Numbered from the stretch's first letter, positions 21,271 through 34,400 are shown. The stretch: 64,000 bases of DNA from Epiperipatus broadwayi (GCA_028023455.1 JAQFVV010000258.1:984501-1048500); one strand, 5' to 3'. The notes: generated by a model not told the origin, from the letters alone. Made by a program: numbers and translations.

Positions 21271-21515
21271 CTACTGAGCTATGTCTGGCATAACTAGACC
21301 TAGGTAAGTCAGGTTGTAGTGAGATGGAATTCTAGTGGCACCGTTTGGAAAACCAAACATACATCCTCTGATGAGCAGAAAACCAAACATACATCCTCTG
21401 ATGAGCAGAAAATATTGTTGGGGGGGAGGTAACATCTGCATTGGGTAATGCCAATTGATAGTTCCTTCCTGCAACACGTTCATCAGGAAATTGTTACAAC
21501 CGAGGTAATAAAGGG
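21271..21515 (-). CDS. Unidentified coding-like fragment
   Basis: The minus strand is open from just after the stop near 21530 to the stop at 21271-21273, about 85 codons. The translation has balanced composition unlike the AT-driven ORFs around it, with YYLGCNNFLMNVLQEG, then NWHYPMQMLPPPQQYF, then NGATRIPSHYNLTYLG and a C-terminus VMPDIAQ. A 30-bp in-frame tandem duplication (21351-21380 and 21381-21410) repeats the decapeptide FLLIRGCMFG. Upstream there is no clear splice acceptor, and the first ATG in the frame is at 21483. It may be the last exon of a host gene, or a transposon or other mobile-element remnant; I do not recognise the family. Confidence 0.35.
21351..21410. repeat. 30-bp perfect tandem duplication
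   Basis: Two identical adjacent units beginning AACCAAACATACATCC (21351-21380 and 21381-21410). The length is a multiple of three, so it leaves the minus-strand frame open. Confidence 0.95.
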
Positions 21516-21539
21516 TTGTGTGGTGGTCCGGTTACAATA

Positions 21540-23388
21540 TATATTAGAATTTAATTATTAATAATTTTTTTAGAGTTGGTTTGTCTAGAATAGTTAATTG
21601 AAATAATTAAAGGCAATTTTTTTTGCATAAGTATACTTTAATGATTTATATCTCAAGACTCAACTCTGGCTACATATTACTGTGCGCTTTGATATAATGA
21701 TATAAAATTTGGTAAATGAATATCAGAATTTAATATCAGCTTTCTGGACTTATATAGTTGATGATTATTCTTCCTCACTACTATTAGCATTATTTTCTAT
21801 TGACATAACAATACAATGTACAGATTTGTATGATGAAGCAGTAGACAATACACAGGTTTATCATTCACATCCAGGATTCTGGCTCAGAAGAAGCATCAAC
21901 ACTAAAAGTTCAACAAAATATAGGGATACGGTTATATTTAACGAAAAAAAAAAAAAAACCATTAAAACAGTTATATAATTAAAATAATATTTAACCAATA
22001 GAAAAGTTATATATTCTTTAAAAAGATGTGATAAATATGTATTAAGATAAACATGAAAATATTCATTATGAGAATATTGTATAATCTGCAGTAAAACAAA
22101 GATTAGTTATTAAAATTCAAGTTGTACAGATGAATTAATAGATCTTTTTAAATTCCAAATAATTTTTCCTATCAGCATGACTATCTCTCAAATAGTGAAT
22201 TTTATAGTAATAGTAGTTAAACTTTATCCAAATTCATTATATAAATTTTTCATTATTCTATTTGGGATGGTCATTCAAGCATGTGAATTATAAATCTAAA
22301 TATGTATACATCCAATACAATATTAGCAAAAATAAATTTATTTTATATGTGCATGAAAAGTTCATGTTATATTATTATTAATATTAAAAATAATTATTAA
22401 CAGTATTACTTCTAATATTTTATCTAAGTAAAAATCATTTATAAAAATATAAAAAAATAAACAAAATTAGAATTAATTTAAAAAAAAAAAAAACAATTTG
22501 ATATTAAAATTATTATTCTATTGATTACCACATCCTGTTACTGCAAACTTAATTTTCCTTTTCATTCTTCTTCTATATAAATAAATGTTTGCAATTACTA
22601 AACAATTTTTCTCAACTTCTGGATAACTTCAAGTAAAAAACACCTCTTGGAAGCCAAATAGTTAACTAATAGGAAATTTAACTTTGAATTTTTTAAAACT
22701 ATTGATTCAGGTAACCATCTATTGAAATATTTTTCAGATATTATATTAAGTTAGAGAACTAATCTGGTTTGAGACAAGCTAATTATTGGAACTTTTGCTC
22801 TACTAAATTTGGCAGATAAAAATCAAGACTTATTAAATATAAGATATTTCTTTCTAACATCAGGGCAGACTAGTTCATGGCATAAAAAAATAGTGGTGAA
22901 TCTTGGAATGAGTTTAAGCAGCTAGCACAATGTCTTACAAATTTAGTAACACATATTTTCAAGAATTTTGGGCCTGTAAACAATAATACAAAGATGATTT
23001 TCTGACTATGAACTGCTGGCTAGGCTAAACAAATTGCTAATAGACAAACAAGAATGTTCTAGCACATCTCAATAAAATCTCTAGTATTAGCATCAGAATT
23101 AAAGAATCTCAAGAGCTTTCCCCAAAATATAGAATTATAAATCTTCTATTCTTATCTTAAAAACTCTTAAAATAAATTTGAAAAACAAAGATTATTTCCA
23201 ACTAGGCTTCAATTTTACATAGTGTTTTTATTACACATATATATTGCAAAGTTAGAATAAAAACCACAAAGATTTAGAGAATTTCTTATATATTTTTCTA
23301 ATATAAGATTTATAACGAATTTTAGTCAATAATTCCTAAATCGACATATTATTAATAAACATATAGATACAAAATATTACTAGATATA
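21540..23388. other. AT-rich sequence, nothing recognised
   Basis: The plus-strand ORF at 21709-21978 (89 codons) has a partly plausible middle (HSHPGFWLRRSINTKSSTK) but ends in a poly-lysine from an A run and matches nothing I know; a decayed transposon piece is possible. The rest is simple sequence. Confidence 0.4.
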
Positions 23389-23898
23389 AAACTATATTGT
23401 TTTCCTAAAGGTTTATGATGATAGTGTTTCAGTTGTATTTTTATATTGGACTATTTCCATCATCTAATAAGAGTATTGAATGTTTTTAGAAAAATTTAAC
23501 TTTATTTAAATATATTAATAAAATACTTGTTTTTTACTTCACCTTTGAGTTGTAAGTCTTAAATCGCGCTTTACGCAAAAAAGTGAAGCTTATTATTATT
23601 ATTAGAAAAGAATTATACGGCTGAGTGCTTTCAGAGAACTTAAGTTTCCATATTCATAGCCTACTTTAAGCTAAGTTTAGCGATAATTTATGCAAAATTT
23701 ATGCAAATTTTTCTTTCACAAAGACCATTTTCTGAAGATCGCAAAGCACGATTCTTTCAAATGTTAGTAATAGCACAATATTACTAACAGTTGAATGTAT
23801 TTAGAATATTTAAATAAAGTTAAATTTTTCTGAAGACATTCAATACTTATATTAGATGATGGAAATAATCCAATATAAAAATACATGAAACTATATTG
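23389..23898. mobile_element. Short head-to-head PLE dimer with 11-bp target duplication
   Basis: The left arm (23400-23528, resumed at 23757-23779) and the right arm (about 23780-23887) are inverted copies of the PLE 3' terminus only; both are truncated at TTAGTAATAGCAC before the tRNA-like region. The duplication AAACTATATTG (23389-23399 and 23888-23898) flanks the pair, so, as at 9.1 kb, the inverted dimer inserted as one unit. The left arm is split by a later insertion at 23529-23756. Confidence 0.8.
23529..23756. mobile_element. Small insertion (possible MITE) in the PLE arm
   Basis: About 228 bp absent from the other PLE copies, placed between AAATACTT and TCAAATGTTAG. It has an imperfect inverted pair AATCGCGCTTTACGC (23560-23574) and, near its right end, AATCGTGCTTTGCG on the complement (about 23739-23753). 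The left partner lies some 30 bp inside the edge, so the exact ends are uncertain. Confidence 0.5.
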
Positions 23899-25812
23899 CT
23901 TCAATATTTTATTTATATGTAATCTTTATTTTATATCTCTATTAAGGATAATTCCTCATTTTAAAGCAAATAAATCTATAATTTATCTTGCATTGTTTCA
24001 AAGCAGTTTTCTTTTTAAAACTAGTTTTAAATAGTAAGTCAACCCATAAGCTAAGAATATATGTTAACATTTAAGTCCAAACCACTTGTGATTTACTCTT
24101 ATTTCTAGTTAAAAAAGACAATTGAAAAAATTATTTAATTACAAAAAAAAAAATCCAGATCCATATTGGATCTTAAATCCTCCACTGAGTTATACATATA
24201 TGACATTCTATTTTTTGATATGTAAATTTTATGTATTTAATAAAATAATGCTTGCCAACAATAAAAACTTTTTCCTGTTGTCATTTCTCTACACGTTGAA
24301 GATCAAAACATATAAGTATATCTTAGGTTAATTTGCCTTTTTATAAAAACAATGAAAGTACGCCCTTCTCTTCTTACTTTTGTAGAATTTTTAAGTAACT
24401 TTTTTTTTTTAAGTAGGAGTCTTGAATAAATGCTGCTATTAAAAAAGATCTAATACAGTTTAAATTTTTTCTACGTTGATAAGTAATAAAATTCCACAAC
24501 TTTTTGATAACAATAAAACGATTTTAGTGTTTCGAAACTCAAATGGGTAATTAAAGTACAATCATGTTTAAAATGAAAACTGATAAACATCTGTTAAAAA
24601 TTTTCTTTAATGGCGTCGTGTTCATTTTTAAAAAAGTTTAAATTAAAGTTTTATAAATCATTAATACTATTTCCAGCAAAATCCATGTTTAAATACTATA
24701 TGTAAAACTATGAACACAATTTTTAAATTAAAGTATATATTATTAAATATATATAAATCATAAATATAAGCATACTACAAATATTTTTTTAATATGAAAA
24801 ATGAAAACTGTACAATCATAATTTTCCTTTACATAATCATTATTACATCAAACCCATGTAATAAATTAATAAATATATTTAATTAAATGGTAAAATAGCC
24901 ACCATATAAAGATTGTTAGAATTAGGTCTCATAATCACAATATCAGATTAGTAATACAATCGATGCCAAAAAAAAAAAAGTTTAAACCAATTACTAATCT
25001 GTATCCAAAGTAATGATCTAAAACATTTAATTATGTGAATGAAATGTTACATTTTTGTATATACTGTTTTTGTAGTTGTTTCCAACAGTTTAAATCTATG
25101 ATTTAAATTCAATATAAAATACTAGTAACACAAACTATAAAATAGTGATTCTATTTTAAATAACAACAATATTCTGTTAAATGACCTTTAACATAATCAC
25201 TTCCATAATATAATATAACTGTAAAATATTGTATTATTATTTTTATTTTTAAAGAATGGCCATCATAAGTGTGGACAATTTCAATTCACTGTTTGTCATT
25301 AGTCAAAGACAGGTTGTTTTTTTTTCATTTTTACTTATTCTTTTGAACAGTAATAATAATAAACAAATACATTATTGATTGGGAATTCACAAAAATTTTG
25401 AGCAATGTGGATCATAGAGTTGGGCCATAATCCATGGACCTTGAATTAGTCAGTCATTTTACCATTACTCCTATATATATGTTTATAAATAAATAAACTT
25501 TTTTTTTTCTATTAATTTTAAAAATATTTAATTTTTTATATATATAAAATTTTTATTGAATGGGTAAATTAACATTTATTAACTATTTTTTATTACCTAT
25601 TTAATCTAAGTAAGCTTAAACTTTATACTTAACAAACATTTATGAAGAACACCTTTATTCATTAATTTATTAACTGAAGTAAGTTATTTTAATTTTTAAT
25701 TTATAAATAACTTTATTGAAAAACATATGTAAGAATGATACAATTGTAAATAAAATGATAGTAATCCATGTTGCTCAGGAAACCATATGGTCTGATGTCC
25801 TCGCTGGTGTTG
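23899..25812. other. AT-rich sequence, nothing recognised
   Basis: Simple AT-rich DNA. The ORF at 24122-24331 is AT-driven. TTTATT at about 25709-25714 could be the complement of a poly(A) signal for the reverse-strand remnant that follows. Confidence 0.45.
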
Positions 25813-26152
25813 TTTAATCCAGCTTAGTCAGGCTCCATGTGTTGTCAAATAAAAATCTGGATGAGATGATACTGTCCTTATGGCGAAATTCCTTCAGCTT
25901 AGAAATGAATATGTCTTCAGGCTTGGAATGAGGAATGGTAAACTTGTTGTGACATCTGGCCAACTAGGTGGCATAAGTGATGAAGGTCGAAAGTCTTGAG
26001 GTGACATAATCCCTAGACAGGAAGCAGCTCTTGATATCTAATATTTTGTTCAGGAAAATGTGGCAGTTGTGAGCAAGGAATGTTCTGATTTTGTCATATG
26101 CCGGGCAATCATTTTATCATGTGGTCAAAGGTTTCAGAGGTTCTGTGTGTTT
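25813..26152 (-). pseudogene. Unidentified reverse-strand coding remnant
   Basis: A GC-richer stretch whose minus strand reads as a coherent protein end of about 100 residues with only a few stops: CPAYDKIRTFLAHNCHIFLN, then DIKSCFLSRDYVTSRLSTF, then KFTIPHSKPEDIFISKLKEF, and the C-terminus FDNTWSLTKLD before a stop at 25815-25813. A possible poly(A) signal (complement of TTTATT) follows about 100 bp downstream. It looks like the C-terminus of a mobile-element or processed-gene product, but I cannot name it. Confidence 0.4.
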
Positions 26153-26454
26153 TTCCATACACATATACATTATTTACTAAAATTATAGTTATTATATGTA
26201 TCAAATAATACTGTTGGAGCAAATCAAGTTGCTAAAGTAAAAATGAATGAATTATTTGATTATTTCATTTAATGATTAAATAGAATGGCAATATCAAATA
26301 AATATGTTTATAGACTTTTTATATCAGTAAAAAACGTTTCAGAAGATTTGTATCAATATTACTATGTATGCATAATAAAAAATTTAAATTAAAAGTATTC
26401 ATTTTTTAAAAAAATAAAGATATTAAAATGTAGAGCTAATACAAAAGAAATCAT

Positions 26455-29240
26455 AGATCATTATCATCATTCTCAACTATTATCGATCCACTGCAGGGTG
26501 AAGGTCTCTCCAAATTTAATGCAGTTTCTCTAATGTCTAGTCTCCCTTCTCCACATCATACCTACAAACTTCCTTATTTCATCCATCCATCTTACATATA
26601 GTCTCTTTTTAGATTTTATACAATCCCTTAGGATCCAATTTAAGATTTCAACTTGGGATCTATTTCCATCTCTTCTAGGAATATGTTCAGCCCAGCTCCA
26701 CTTCTGTCTATTAATTCTTTCAATTATATCAGTAATACCTATTTGTCCTCACATTCATGTACTTTATTTGTGATCCTTTTTTGTTACTCCTAAGATATAT
26801 ATCTCCATAATTCATTGAATAGTCTGAAGCATCTGATTAGTCATTTGTTAAGTATCCAGGTTTTGGATCCATAAGTACAAACTGATAAAAACAGATTTAT
26901 TAAAAACCCTTCTTTTTTTTTTTTCAAACATATAGACATATTTCCTTTTAATATAAAGTTATTTGTAGAAAAAAATACTTCACCCAAGTTTAATTTTATA
27001 ATTAATTTCATCCATTACATTTTTATCTGTATTAATAATCTGACCAAGATATTTATAGTTGTTAACATCTAATTTATTATTATCAATCTTTAATTTTCTT
27101 TTTTTCTTTTTTAAATATATCGAATATTACTTTAATCTTTTATTATTTATCTTTAATTCTACTTTCTTACTTTTAACTGATAATGTTTGCAATATTTAAA
27201 CTGATGCTATAAAGCATTAATTGTGCAAAATACTGTCTTATCTGCAAAATGATTTAAATAATCTCCATTTACTTTTATTCTTTAAACTTATCATCACAAA
27301 ATACTTATTAAAACTGCTATAAAAAATGTTGGAGTTATAGAGTCATCCTATGTAATATAATCATCGCTATTGCATTTTCATAAATATCCTTAAGAATTTG
27401 ACCATATCCTAAGTCTATATTTTGGTAATCCAATGTATTAATCACATAAAAATGCTGATAGAATCAAAAGTTTTTTCATAATCTACAAATCCAAAGCATA
27501 TTGACAACTTGTATTCATTAATCCTTTCATTATCTTTTCTCAAAACTCCGATGAGATAACTGTGCTAAAATCACTTTTAAATCCAACTTGTCTTTTTGTT
27601 AGTTAAAATCTAAAGTTTGTTATAGATGAATTGTAATTAGTTTAGTAAAGATTTCACACAGAATTGATAAAAGATTGATAGATCTGTAATTGTTAATATC
27701 TTCTTTTATGAGTGCATTCTTCCAATCATCTCATTTAGACATTTCATATATAACTTTGCCAACAATTTTTCTATCATGCTACCTTTTTTAAGAAATATTT
27801 TATAGTTTCATTATTACCTGGAGCTTTTCCAGTTTTCATAGATTTAATTGCAAGTCTCCATTTAAAATGCTGGGCAATTCAAATCAATAGTTATTGCAGG
27901 AGATTTTTTTTTCTTGTTCTTTATTGCTATATAATTCTTTATAGAACTCTTCCATATATTTCACAATGTCATCTTGCTTAAGAAATACCATAATTCCATC
28001 TTATCTTATTATCACAAAAATAAGTTTCCTCCCAACAATAAGATATTGTTTATATTTTTGAGACTTTCATTCTTTTATATAATTTTTCTTACTAATTCAC
28101 AATTATATTTCCTTACATCAGTATTAACTCTTTTAAATACTATTTTACAAAACTCAATCTTTCTTAATGGATCATTTTTTATCTATTTCCATAGTCCTCT
28201 TTTTCTTCCTACATTGTCTTATCTCAATAGAAAATTTACTGGTCAATTGTTGCTTTTTTATTCCAGCTATCTTTGTTGTAGTTCTTAGTAGTATATCAAT
28301 TTTCTTCCTATTGATTTTATTCTAATCTAAACCAATCTCAAAATCTGTTAATATTTTCAAATGATTTGCAAGTTCTAAAAATGCTCTTTGTCTTAATAAT
28401 TTTCTCATCACTCTAGTTTTGCATTAATATTTACCTTACATCTCACTAACTGATTATCATTTACTGTGTTAAATCTTAAAATTTCTATTTTCTTTACTAA
28501 AAATATAATCCAATTCTGCTATATCTTCATTTGGATGTCTCCATGTCTATTTCTGTTTAGCATTTTTCTCAAAAAATATATATTTTTCCTTTTTCTGTGA
28601 ATTCCACAAGTCTCTTCCCATTCTCATTTCTATTGCCATGATCAAATCTATGCAAAACACTTGCACCTTTCAATCATATACCAATTCTAGCTTTAAACTT
28701 TTCCCATGACAAATTTAAAATCTTGTTTGGTCTATTCAAAAGCTAGCCTTTTTCTACAACCATATAAAAATCCTCTATTTCTTCATAACAATAAGAATTT
28801 ATTCTGAACAAATGAGAATTACTTGCATTTGGTATTTCCATTAAATTGAATAACTAATCTTGTCACCCAGACTGATACACAATCAATCTCCACAATGTCG
28901 TTTTACCACTTTTTATTTATAATGAATTCCACTCTACTTCTGCTTCCAATATTTATACATCTGTAGTACTGTCCACTTTTAAAATCATTTGCCTCTCTAC
29001 CTTTTTTCCTAAATTCACAAAGTCCAACAATTCCCATTTAATATTAGACCCTTCTTCCAATTCTTGCAATTTTTTTCCAGCTGAAAGTGATCTACAATTG
29101 CAAATACTAAATGCAGGCTTGTTAATGAATGGCATCCCGAGTCTGTAATCAAGGGATTTTTAGCAACCTCCACTTTCGAATGCCAACCATTGCATTGATT
29201 GGTAACTTTACAGTCGCGAGGAAATAAGACCACAATTTAG
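26455..29240 (-). mobile_element. RTE-like non-LTR retrotransposon, nearly full length, decayed
   Basis: On the minus strand the order is that of a LINE ORF. The apurinic-type endonuclease begins near 29140 (CRSLSAGKKLQELEEGSN, then IKWELL) and continues near 28560-28500 (WTWRHPNEDIAELDYI). Reverse transcriptase follows, with the motif FVDYEKTFDS near 27490-27450. The C-terminal region lies at 26800-26480 (WSWAEHIPRRDGNR, then EILNWILRDC, then IKFGETFTLQWIDN). The 3' end has ATC/ATT-type short repeats (26455-26480), as in RTE elements. Frameshifts and stops are many. It is the same family as the copies at 30930-31490 and 42120-42890. Confidence 0.85.
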
Positions 29241-30929
29241 TTTGTCTATCATGATTGTAAATATCAAATAAAAAGTTCATTCATACACATATTCATTAGA
29301 TTTAATAAAACTCAATCGGTTTTTCGGTTAAGAATTATCAAGTTATACTTAAAGAAAGACCATGGTGTTTCTTGATCTTAAATTCAGAGGTAAAAAGCCA
29401 ATAAACTTGCCATGCAATAAGAGTATTTACTTGCAATTGCTGTAAATATATTTTTTAAATAATTCCAAGAGTCTAGCTACTTTTAGAAACTATTTAATTT
29501 ATAGGAGGGGAGTGTGGGCAAGGAAGATGACTTTGATCTGCAGAAAGCTTTTTAATTTTTTTTTTCTACATAAAATATACATATTATTGTTTTTTAAAAG
29601 ACTAAATATTAAATGAAAAAAAGAACAAGGCAAAAAGTTTCGTAGAGAAAATAGCACGAAGATGGAAGGCTAACTAAAATTGAAGAGCCACAATATGACT
29701 TGAGATGAATAGTATAAATACATCTGGAAAGAATAAACAGAATTCAGGGTAATGGTATATACTAAGTTTAAATGAGTTATTAATATTTAAAATAAATTAA
29801 TTGCAGCCCAAAAATAAAAACATTTAAGTAAAAAATTAATATTAATATAAAACAGTTCAAATCTTAATGAATCCTTAAATATCAAACACTTATTATCATA
29901 TTTATATATAAGAGCTGTATAAACAAAATGATTGTCAAGAATTTGAACCCACGTGATTTCAAAGTAAAAAAAAATACATACCCTGATTGGAAACGAAAGT
30001 AAATAAAAAATTAGAATCGAGATAGTATGTTTGTAAAAAGTAGCCCTTTATTATTATCATATACATGTATTTTCCTTCAAACTATACGCATTTAAAATTT
30101 TTTAAAATGTATCAAATAAACATTAAAAATAACTGATGTGTTATCAGTAAAAAAAATTAATTTTTATTTTTTTTAATTAAATCACTGTTACTTCTACTGT
30201 ACTTTAATATCCCCCCCCCCACCATATTTATTTATTCAATATAGCAGTTATAATGGCAGCACTATATGAATATTTTCATTCCTCTCCATCAAACTGTCAA
30301 CAAAATATTGATTAAACATTAAATTCTAGATTAATGATTCAGATCAAAATTTGCTCTCTTTCTCCAATTGAACTTCAAACACGAATGCTACATGAATTAC
30401 ATGCATGTCAATAAATGCTGAAATAAATACATGAACATGCATATTATGCAATACTTATAACTACAACATTTTTATTTCTTTTTAAAAAGCTTCTATAAAT
30501 TTTCAAGCTCTGTAAAAACAGAATGAGTAAACAATCAAAAATATTTGTCAAAAAAAAAGAAAAGAAATAATCATTAAACAGAAGAGGAATGATTAGCACG
30601 TTATATAAGTACAATGACTGGCAAACATTTAAAATTAGTTTAATCAATCATTTGTAAACATTATACATTCAAATGCAAAAATCAAATTGCTATTGGATAC
30701 AAATTTAAAGGAAATGATCCAATACTTGAAGCGCGCACACACAAAAAAAATTGCATCCACAGATTATATATTATACAAAAATGCTTACTTTAAGATTAAG
30801 TTACCTTTTTTCACTAATTTCTTGTCAATTTTTTTTATTTTTATCACAGGTAAAATATCAATAATCTGGCACCCTTGATTCTTCATCTTTTGCGTATAAA
30901 CAACTTTTCCCATTTAAAGGTTATAATTA
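29241..30929. other. AT-rich sequence, nothing recognised
   Basis: Contains a 10-base C run (30211-30220). The complement around 29935-29960 has a B-box-like GTGGGTTCAAATTC without a matching A box. The ORFs at 30444-30647 and 30687-30878 are AT-driven. Confidence 0.45.
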
Positions 30930-31490
30930 TGGAAACATAATGAATGAGATTAATCATAGAATTAAACTTGGTTGGAGTGCTTTTGGTAGAAATAACTTGA
31001 TATTAAAAGGAAATATGCCCATGTGTTTGAAAAAGGTTTTTAACAGATGTGTTTTACCAGTTCTTATTTATGGGTCTGAGACTTGGACGCTTAATAAAAG
31101 AGCAATACAGAGACTCCAAACCACTCAAAGAAGTATGGAGAGATGCATGTTGGGAGTAACAAGAAGAGATGGAAAACGCAATGTATGGGTAAGAGAACAA
31201 ACAGGTGTTACTGACTTCACTGAAAAAAATTAAAAGATTGAAGTGGAGTTGGGCTGGACATATTGCTAGAAGAGATGATAATAGATGGACAATTGAAATT
31301 TTAAACTGGATTCCAAGAGATTGTAAAAGGCCCAGAAAGAGACCACATGTGAGATGGATGAATGAAATAAGAAAGTGTGCAAGGGTGATGTGGAGAAGAG
31401 AAGCTAAAGATCGGAAAAGATGGATTAAACTTGGAGAGACCTTCATCCTGCAGTGGATTGATAATGGTTGATAATGATGGTGATGAATTA
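30930..31490 (+). mobile_element. 3' fragment of an RTE-like LINE, best-preserved copy
   Basis: Two overlapping frames give the C-terminal part of the LINE polyprotein. The first (30940-31233) reads NEINHRIKLGWSAFGRN, then VFNRCVLPVLIYGSETWTLN, then MLGVTRRDGKRNVWVREQTG. After a one-base slip at the A-run near 31221-31230, the second continues KIKRLKWSWAGHIARRDDNR, then KRPHVRWMNEIRKCARVMWR and LGETFILQWIDNG (ends 31471). The YGSETW and GHIARR motifs are typical of the thumb and C-terminal region of RTE-like reverse transcriptases. TGATAATG-type short repeats end the element. It is 5'-truncated, as LINE copies often are. Being nearly intact, it is younger than the copy at 26-29 kb. The antisense ORF at 31446-31054 is a shadow. 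Confidence 0.9.
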
Positions 31491-34400
31491 TCCAACAAAC
31501 ATCTTTTATTTCTTTTTATATATTTATTTATTTTCCTGTCTTTAAAGACAAAATATTAAAATATAAATAATAATAGTACTTATGAACTACAATGTGATTT
31601 GAATACACATTTATAATATATTTTGCGTACTATACGAAAATTCTGCTTTTACAATTATACAAATAGCAACACACACACCCAATTGCTTCTTGGTAGTTTT
31701 AAGGATTATTTATCCCTCTTTTCTTCTTACACTTTCTTGCAGAAAAGTTCTCCCACTAACTTTTTAATGTTTACATAAAAAGTTTAAAATTTTATTTTAA
31801 ATAGTAATAATGTTTGTTTCTAATTTTCATCTTTTTGCATGCATGAAAAGATTAAAACTTGCAAATAAAGCAGTATGGTAAAATAAGTGGGATGGAGAAT
31901 GCATTTATTTCAATGAAATTTTTCTTTTTTTAAAAAAAAAAAAAGAATAGGGATGCATTAATTTATTCAAGATTACTAAAATAAAATAAAAATTACTTGA
32001 TAAAATCTTAATTCATGCCTAAATAATAAAGTATGATGGATATAATAATTTTGTTTGGATTAAAAAATGTTCTGACTTCTCATTTGCTGGATTATTGATG
32101 TTCAATCTGTATTAGGTAATTGAGAATATAATCAAAGATCATAATTTAAAATTGAATAATTAATTAAAAAATAAAATTAGAGTCAATTAATAGTATCCAC
32201 AAAAAAAAAAGCCTAGTATTCTATCTCCTTCAGCGCAAAGATTACTTCAGCTATTTTTTGAAAATCTATCATCTTCTAACATTACTTTATTTAGCATATA
32301 AATCCAAACCAAGATATAAATTCATAAAGCTTCACAAAACTTTTCAATTTTCCATCATATGGAAAAAATTTAAGTTATTAATCATGTAAAGCCATGGTTT
32401 GTTACTGGTCATAAATTTGCATTCCTGAACTCAGTGGTGAAACTACTTTACTGTAGAAAAATATCAAAATAACATGAATGTTTGTGAAATGTGAAAAAAA
32501 AAAATGTCTATAAAAACCCTATTTCTTATATTTTAGTTCTCTTGTTGAAAGTTTCTTATCTGAACTTCAAAAAAAAAGTATCAGAGGCAGTTCTCATATC
32601 TAATCAAAATGTAAGTTGAAGTGAATATATTTCTCAAAGTAATATCTAATTAAGTATACAGAATTATGTTACGAGCATCTTTTCTCCAAACAGAGGCATA
32701 TATATTCAGGAGACTCACATAATAATAAACAGCTAGCCTTTCCAAAGAAGTTGTTTGTAAAAGTAATTTTACATCTAACTTTTAATAACTGAAAAAAAAT
32801 TTAAAAAGTTTCAAAGTCATTCTTTTCTAGTAAAAGATAATATCCTATTTCAACATTTTGTTACTGAAGATCATGTTCAGTTTAAGAAATGATTTTCAAA
32901 TGTTTAAATAAATAAATGAACAAAAGTGTTATGAGATTATGAATAAGAAAACCATTTGTCTTTCTGAAATAAAAAATAAGGCATTCATTTATACCGATAT
33001 TATTTTGGCTTCGCAAAAAAAAATATTTATCTCAGACCAAAAAAAATGGTTTCAACATGGGTATAAAAATCTTTTAAATTTTAAAAATTGTTCTCTTATC
33101 TCTAATTGCATACTCCCACCTAGTACATGATTAGAATCATATTTCACATTTGGTTGCATAAGATTGTGCTGAGTTTAAGATATTTCTCAAATGTTTAGAT
33201 AAACATTTGAATAAACTGTCAATATATGCCCATCTTTCAATTCCAGGGAAACATATATTTTAAACAGCTAGGTAAAAAAAAATTGAGTCCTAAAGAATTT
33301 GTAAAATTTTTGTATTTAAAGTGGAAAATTGTTTTCTGGCATTAAAAATGTTACAATTTTTAGAAGTCCTGCTGAGATACATATAAAGTCAGCACCAATG
33401 TTTAATTTATTTTTAAATATGGGTGGTTACAGATAAAACTTGCTCACAGTAATCCCATTCTGACTTTGGAAGATAGTAAAATTCACAACTATAACAACAT
33501 TATTCCTATTCAATTTTACTGTGAAATATGTCACAGTATGCAATATTTTATAAAGTGCTAACTAGAAGTTGTCATATAATCAAAAAGTTTTTTAAATGGC
33601 CTTTAAATGATAGTTTCAAACCTATTAACTGAAAATATATAAAAATATAGATAATGTGCATGTAAATTAATATTAATAAAATCAACTTTTGTCAAAAAAT
33701 TTAAGTTTTTTTATGGAAATGAAAAAAAGTATTTGATAATCAAATATTCAAACTTTCCATTGCATATCATTTCAAACAACTTTAGATTTAACACAGATGT
33801 CATCATTTCAATTTTTTATATGTTTAAATAAATTTTTGCTTGTTTAGTAATTTATGAATAAATAAAAGTTTGACCAGTTTTCCTATATTTTTGTAAGAGA
33901 TAATCATAGTTTTTTTCCTGTAAATTGGTTAAATATATATATTTATTTTGTCATATTATGTAATCATCTATTTTAAAAAACAATCAATTTCTTTAATCAT
34001 TGATTAATAAAATTTAAATGAAGTTAAATAAACTCTCTCTTCTTTCCATTTTTATAAAAATAAGGATAGGGTGCATGTAAAATCATAATAATAAAATCAA
34101 ATCAACTTCTGTGATTAATGGAAAATTTTTTAATTATTCCATAACTCTGTTATACTAAGTTATTAGCCCAATGTTTTCAATCTAAGCCAATTTACCTAGA
34201 GCTGAAACTAGTTCAATATCCATATATTATGATGTTAATTTTTTAACAACTATAGAAATCTGTATGTTGTGACCATGATTGGTATAAAGCCACATTAATG
34301 TAGCTTACACATTGTTGTTTCATCAGCATACTCTTTTTCTTTCACACATAAGGCAATATTTAGTAACTACCTATCCAATATCTCTAGACTAGTTTTACCT

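Noticed and set aside
21366-21410. Hammerhead core from the CTGATGAG words
   Set aside because: CTGATGAG is followed by CAGAAAACC without a stem II or a paired stem I; the repeat is explained by the 30-bp duplication.
27974-28288. Plus-strand ORF of 104 codons
   Set aside because: Antisense to the RTE-like element; it is a shadow of the endonuclease-RT coding strand.
31054-31446. Minus-strand ORF of 130 codons, the second longest in the window
   Set aside because: Antisense shadow of the clear LINE C-terminal frames at 30940-31471.
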